This document shows positions 5,243 through 5,646 of a stretch of DNA of 5,646 nucleotides, piece after piece. Position 1 is the stretch's first letter. Each line of letters begins with the position of its first letter. This stretch comes from Nanobdellota archaeon (lineage in GTDB: Archaea > Nanobdellota > Nanobdellia > SCGC-AAA011-G17 > VGLX01): assembly GCA_018894775.1 (NCBI GenBank), contig JAHIPG010000374.1, positions 1 through 5,646 on the forward strand, written 5' to 3'. The notes beneath the pieces were generated by a model. The model worked only from the letters and a program-made list of their open reading frames with translations. It did no database searches and was not told the DNA's origin. A program made the translations under genes and the position numbers.

Positions 5243-5646
5243 ATGAAACTACCAAAAACATTTAGGAAAGAGAACTTAGATGAAAAAACAGCAAAACTAG
5301 CAGAGCAAGCAAACATAACAAAAAAAGCTGAAGCAATATATCCACAAGAACTGAAAGATTTCATAAAAAAATATTGCAAAGAAGATAAAAAATCAGACAC
5401 AGAAATACTTCATGCGGCTGTTGACAATCTACTCGCACAGACAGACTATCTGCCAAAAGGAGAAGATGAAACTTTCGAGCATTGGATAAGAGACGATCCA
5501 AAAAATATAGAAGGAAAATATGTTCTAACAAGAAACAATCTAGACAGAAACAGGGGAAGATATATCTTTGCTAAGGTTAATAATAAGAACCTAGAAACCT
5601 ACATCTCTACAGTAGAAGAAAAACTAAATAATGAGACCGAATTTTG
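5243..5646 (+). CDS. Partial protein of unknown function, possible N-terminal paralogue of the 334-aa protein
   Basis: 134 codons open to the window edge, with no stop. ATG 5243 is the first start after an in-frame TAA at 5213-5215; no strong Shine-Dalgarno site is seen, so it may rely on coupling to the gene ending 7 nt upstream. The opening MKLPKTFRKENLDEK resembles RFPTTFRPKKDLQNK (residues 23-37) of the upstream protein. A later amphipathic stretch, TEILHAAVDNLLAQTD, could match its LTFQNLIDQSIDLIYDTD. The rest (YLPKGEDETFEHWIRDD and onward) is hydrophilic and unfamiliar. Codon use is A-rich like its neighbour, supporting one two-gene unit. Function unknown; the paralogy is by eye and tentative. 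Confidence 0.75.
   Translation, partial: MKLPKTFRKENLDEKTAKLAEQANITKKAEAIYPQELKDFIKKYCKEDKKSDTEILHAAVDNLLAQTDYLPKGEDETFEHWIRDDPKNIEGKYVLTRNNLDRNRGRYIFAKVNNKNLETYISTVEEKLNNETEF

Noticed and set aside
4458..5400. Minus-strand open frames opposite the rightward genes
   Set aside because: They have shadow-like composition and no ribosome site or promoter that I could see, and they overlap well-supported plus-strand genes.

Overview
The window looks archaeal and AT-rich. Two divergent transcription units leave a 211-bp control region (4020-4230). Each has a purine-rich BRE followed by a TATA box, rather than bacterial -35/-10 elements. The leftward enzymes resemble archaeal families, notably an archaeal-type NadM. 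I cannot place the source in a phylum, or say whether it is a cell, a plasmid or a virus.

Leftward unit (4019 to 1, minus strand), in transcription order: an 88-aa protein of unknown function; a stand-alone radical SAM enzyme; nicotinate phosphoribosyltransferase (PncB); NH3-dependent NAD synthetase (NadE); an NMN/NaMN adenylyltransferase fused to a Nudix hydrolase (NadM-Nudix); and the first 58 codons of an RlmN/Cfr-like radical SAM protein that leaves the window. The last five genes are tightly packed, with a 3-nt gap and then three ATGA overlaps, and the starts have strong Shine-Dalgarno sites. PncB, NadM and NadE together make a complete Preiss-Handler route: nicotinate to NaMN to NaAD to NAD. 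The Nudix domain could hydrolyse ADP-ribose or related products of NAD breakdown. No de novo genes (nadA/B/C), nicotinamidase or transporter are visible, so the unit appears to depend on supplied nicotinate.

Control region: I find four 21-bp sites with one geometry, TT(A/G)GTGT-N7-ACA(A/C)TAA, all in the same orientation. Three are clustered between the leftward TATA box and the 88-aa gene (4111-4131, 4088-4108, 4038-4058). The fourth lies in the 46-bp gap before the radical SAM gene (3718-3738), just downstream of a possible second TATA box. This is a coherent operator set for an NAD regulon. Its form resembles, from memory, the palindromes of the bacterial NrtR family, but no NrtR gene is in the window.

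Rightward unit (4231 to 5646, plus strand): a 334-aa protein and the first 134 codons of another, separated by 7 nt. I recognise neither. Both start with a similar (F/L)P(T/K)TFR motif followed by two predicted helices, weakly suggestive of a ribbon-helix-helix DNA-binding region. Their codon use is strongly biased to ATA isoleucine, unlike the NAD genes.

The points most worth follow-up are the NAD-salvage operon bracketed by two unexplained radical SAM genes, the operator array, and the short-N-terminus RlmN-like protein.
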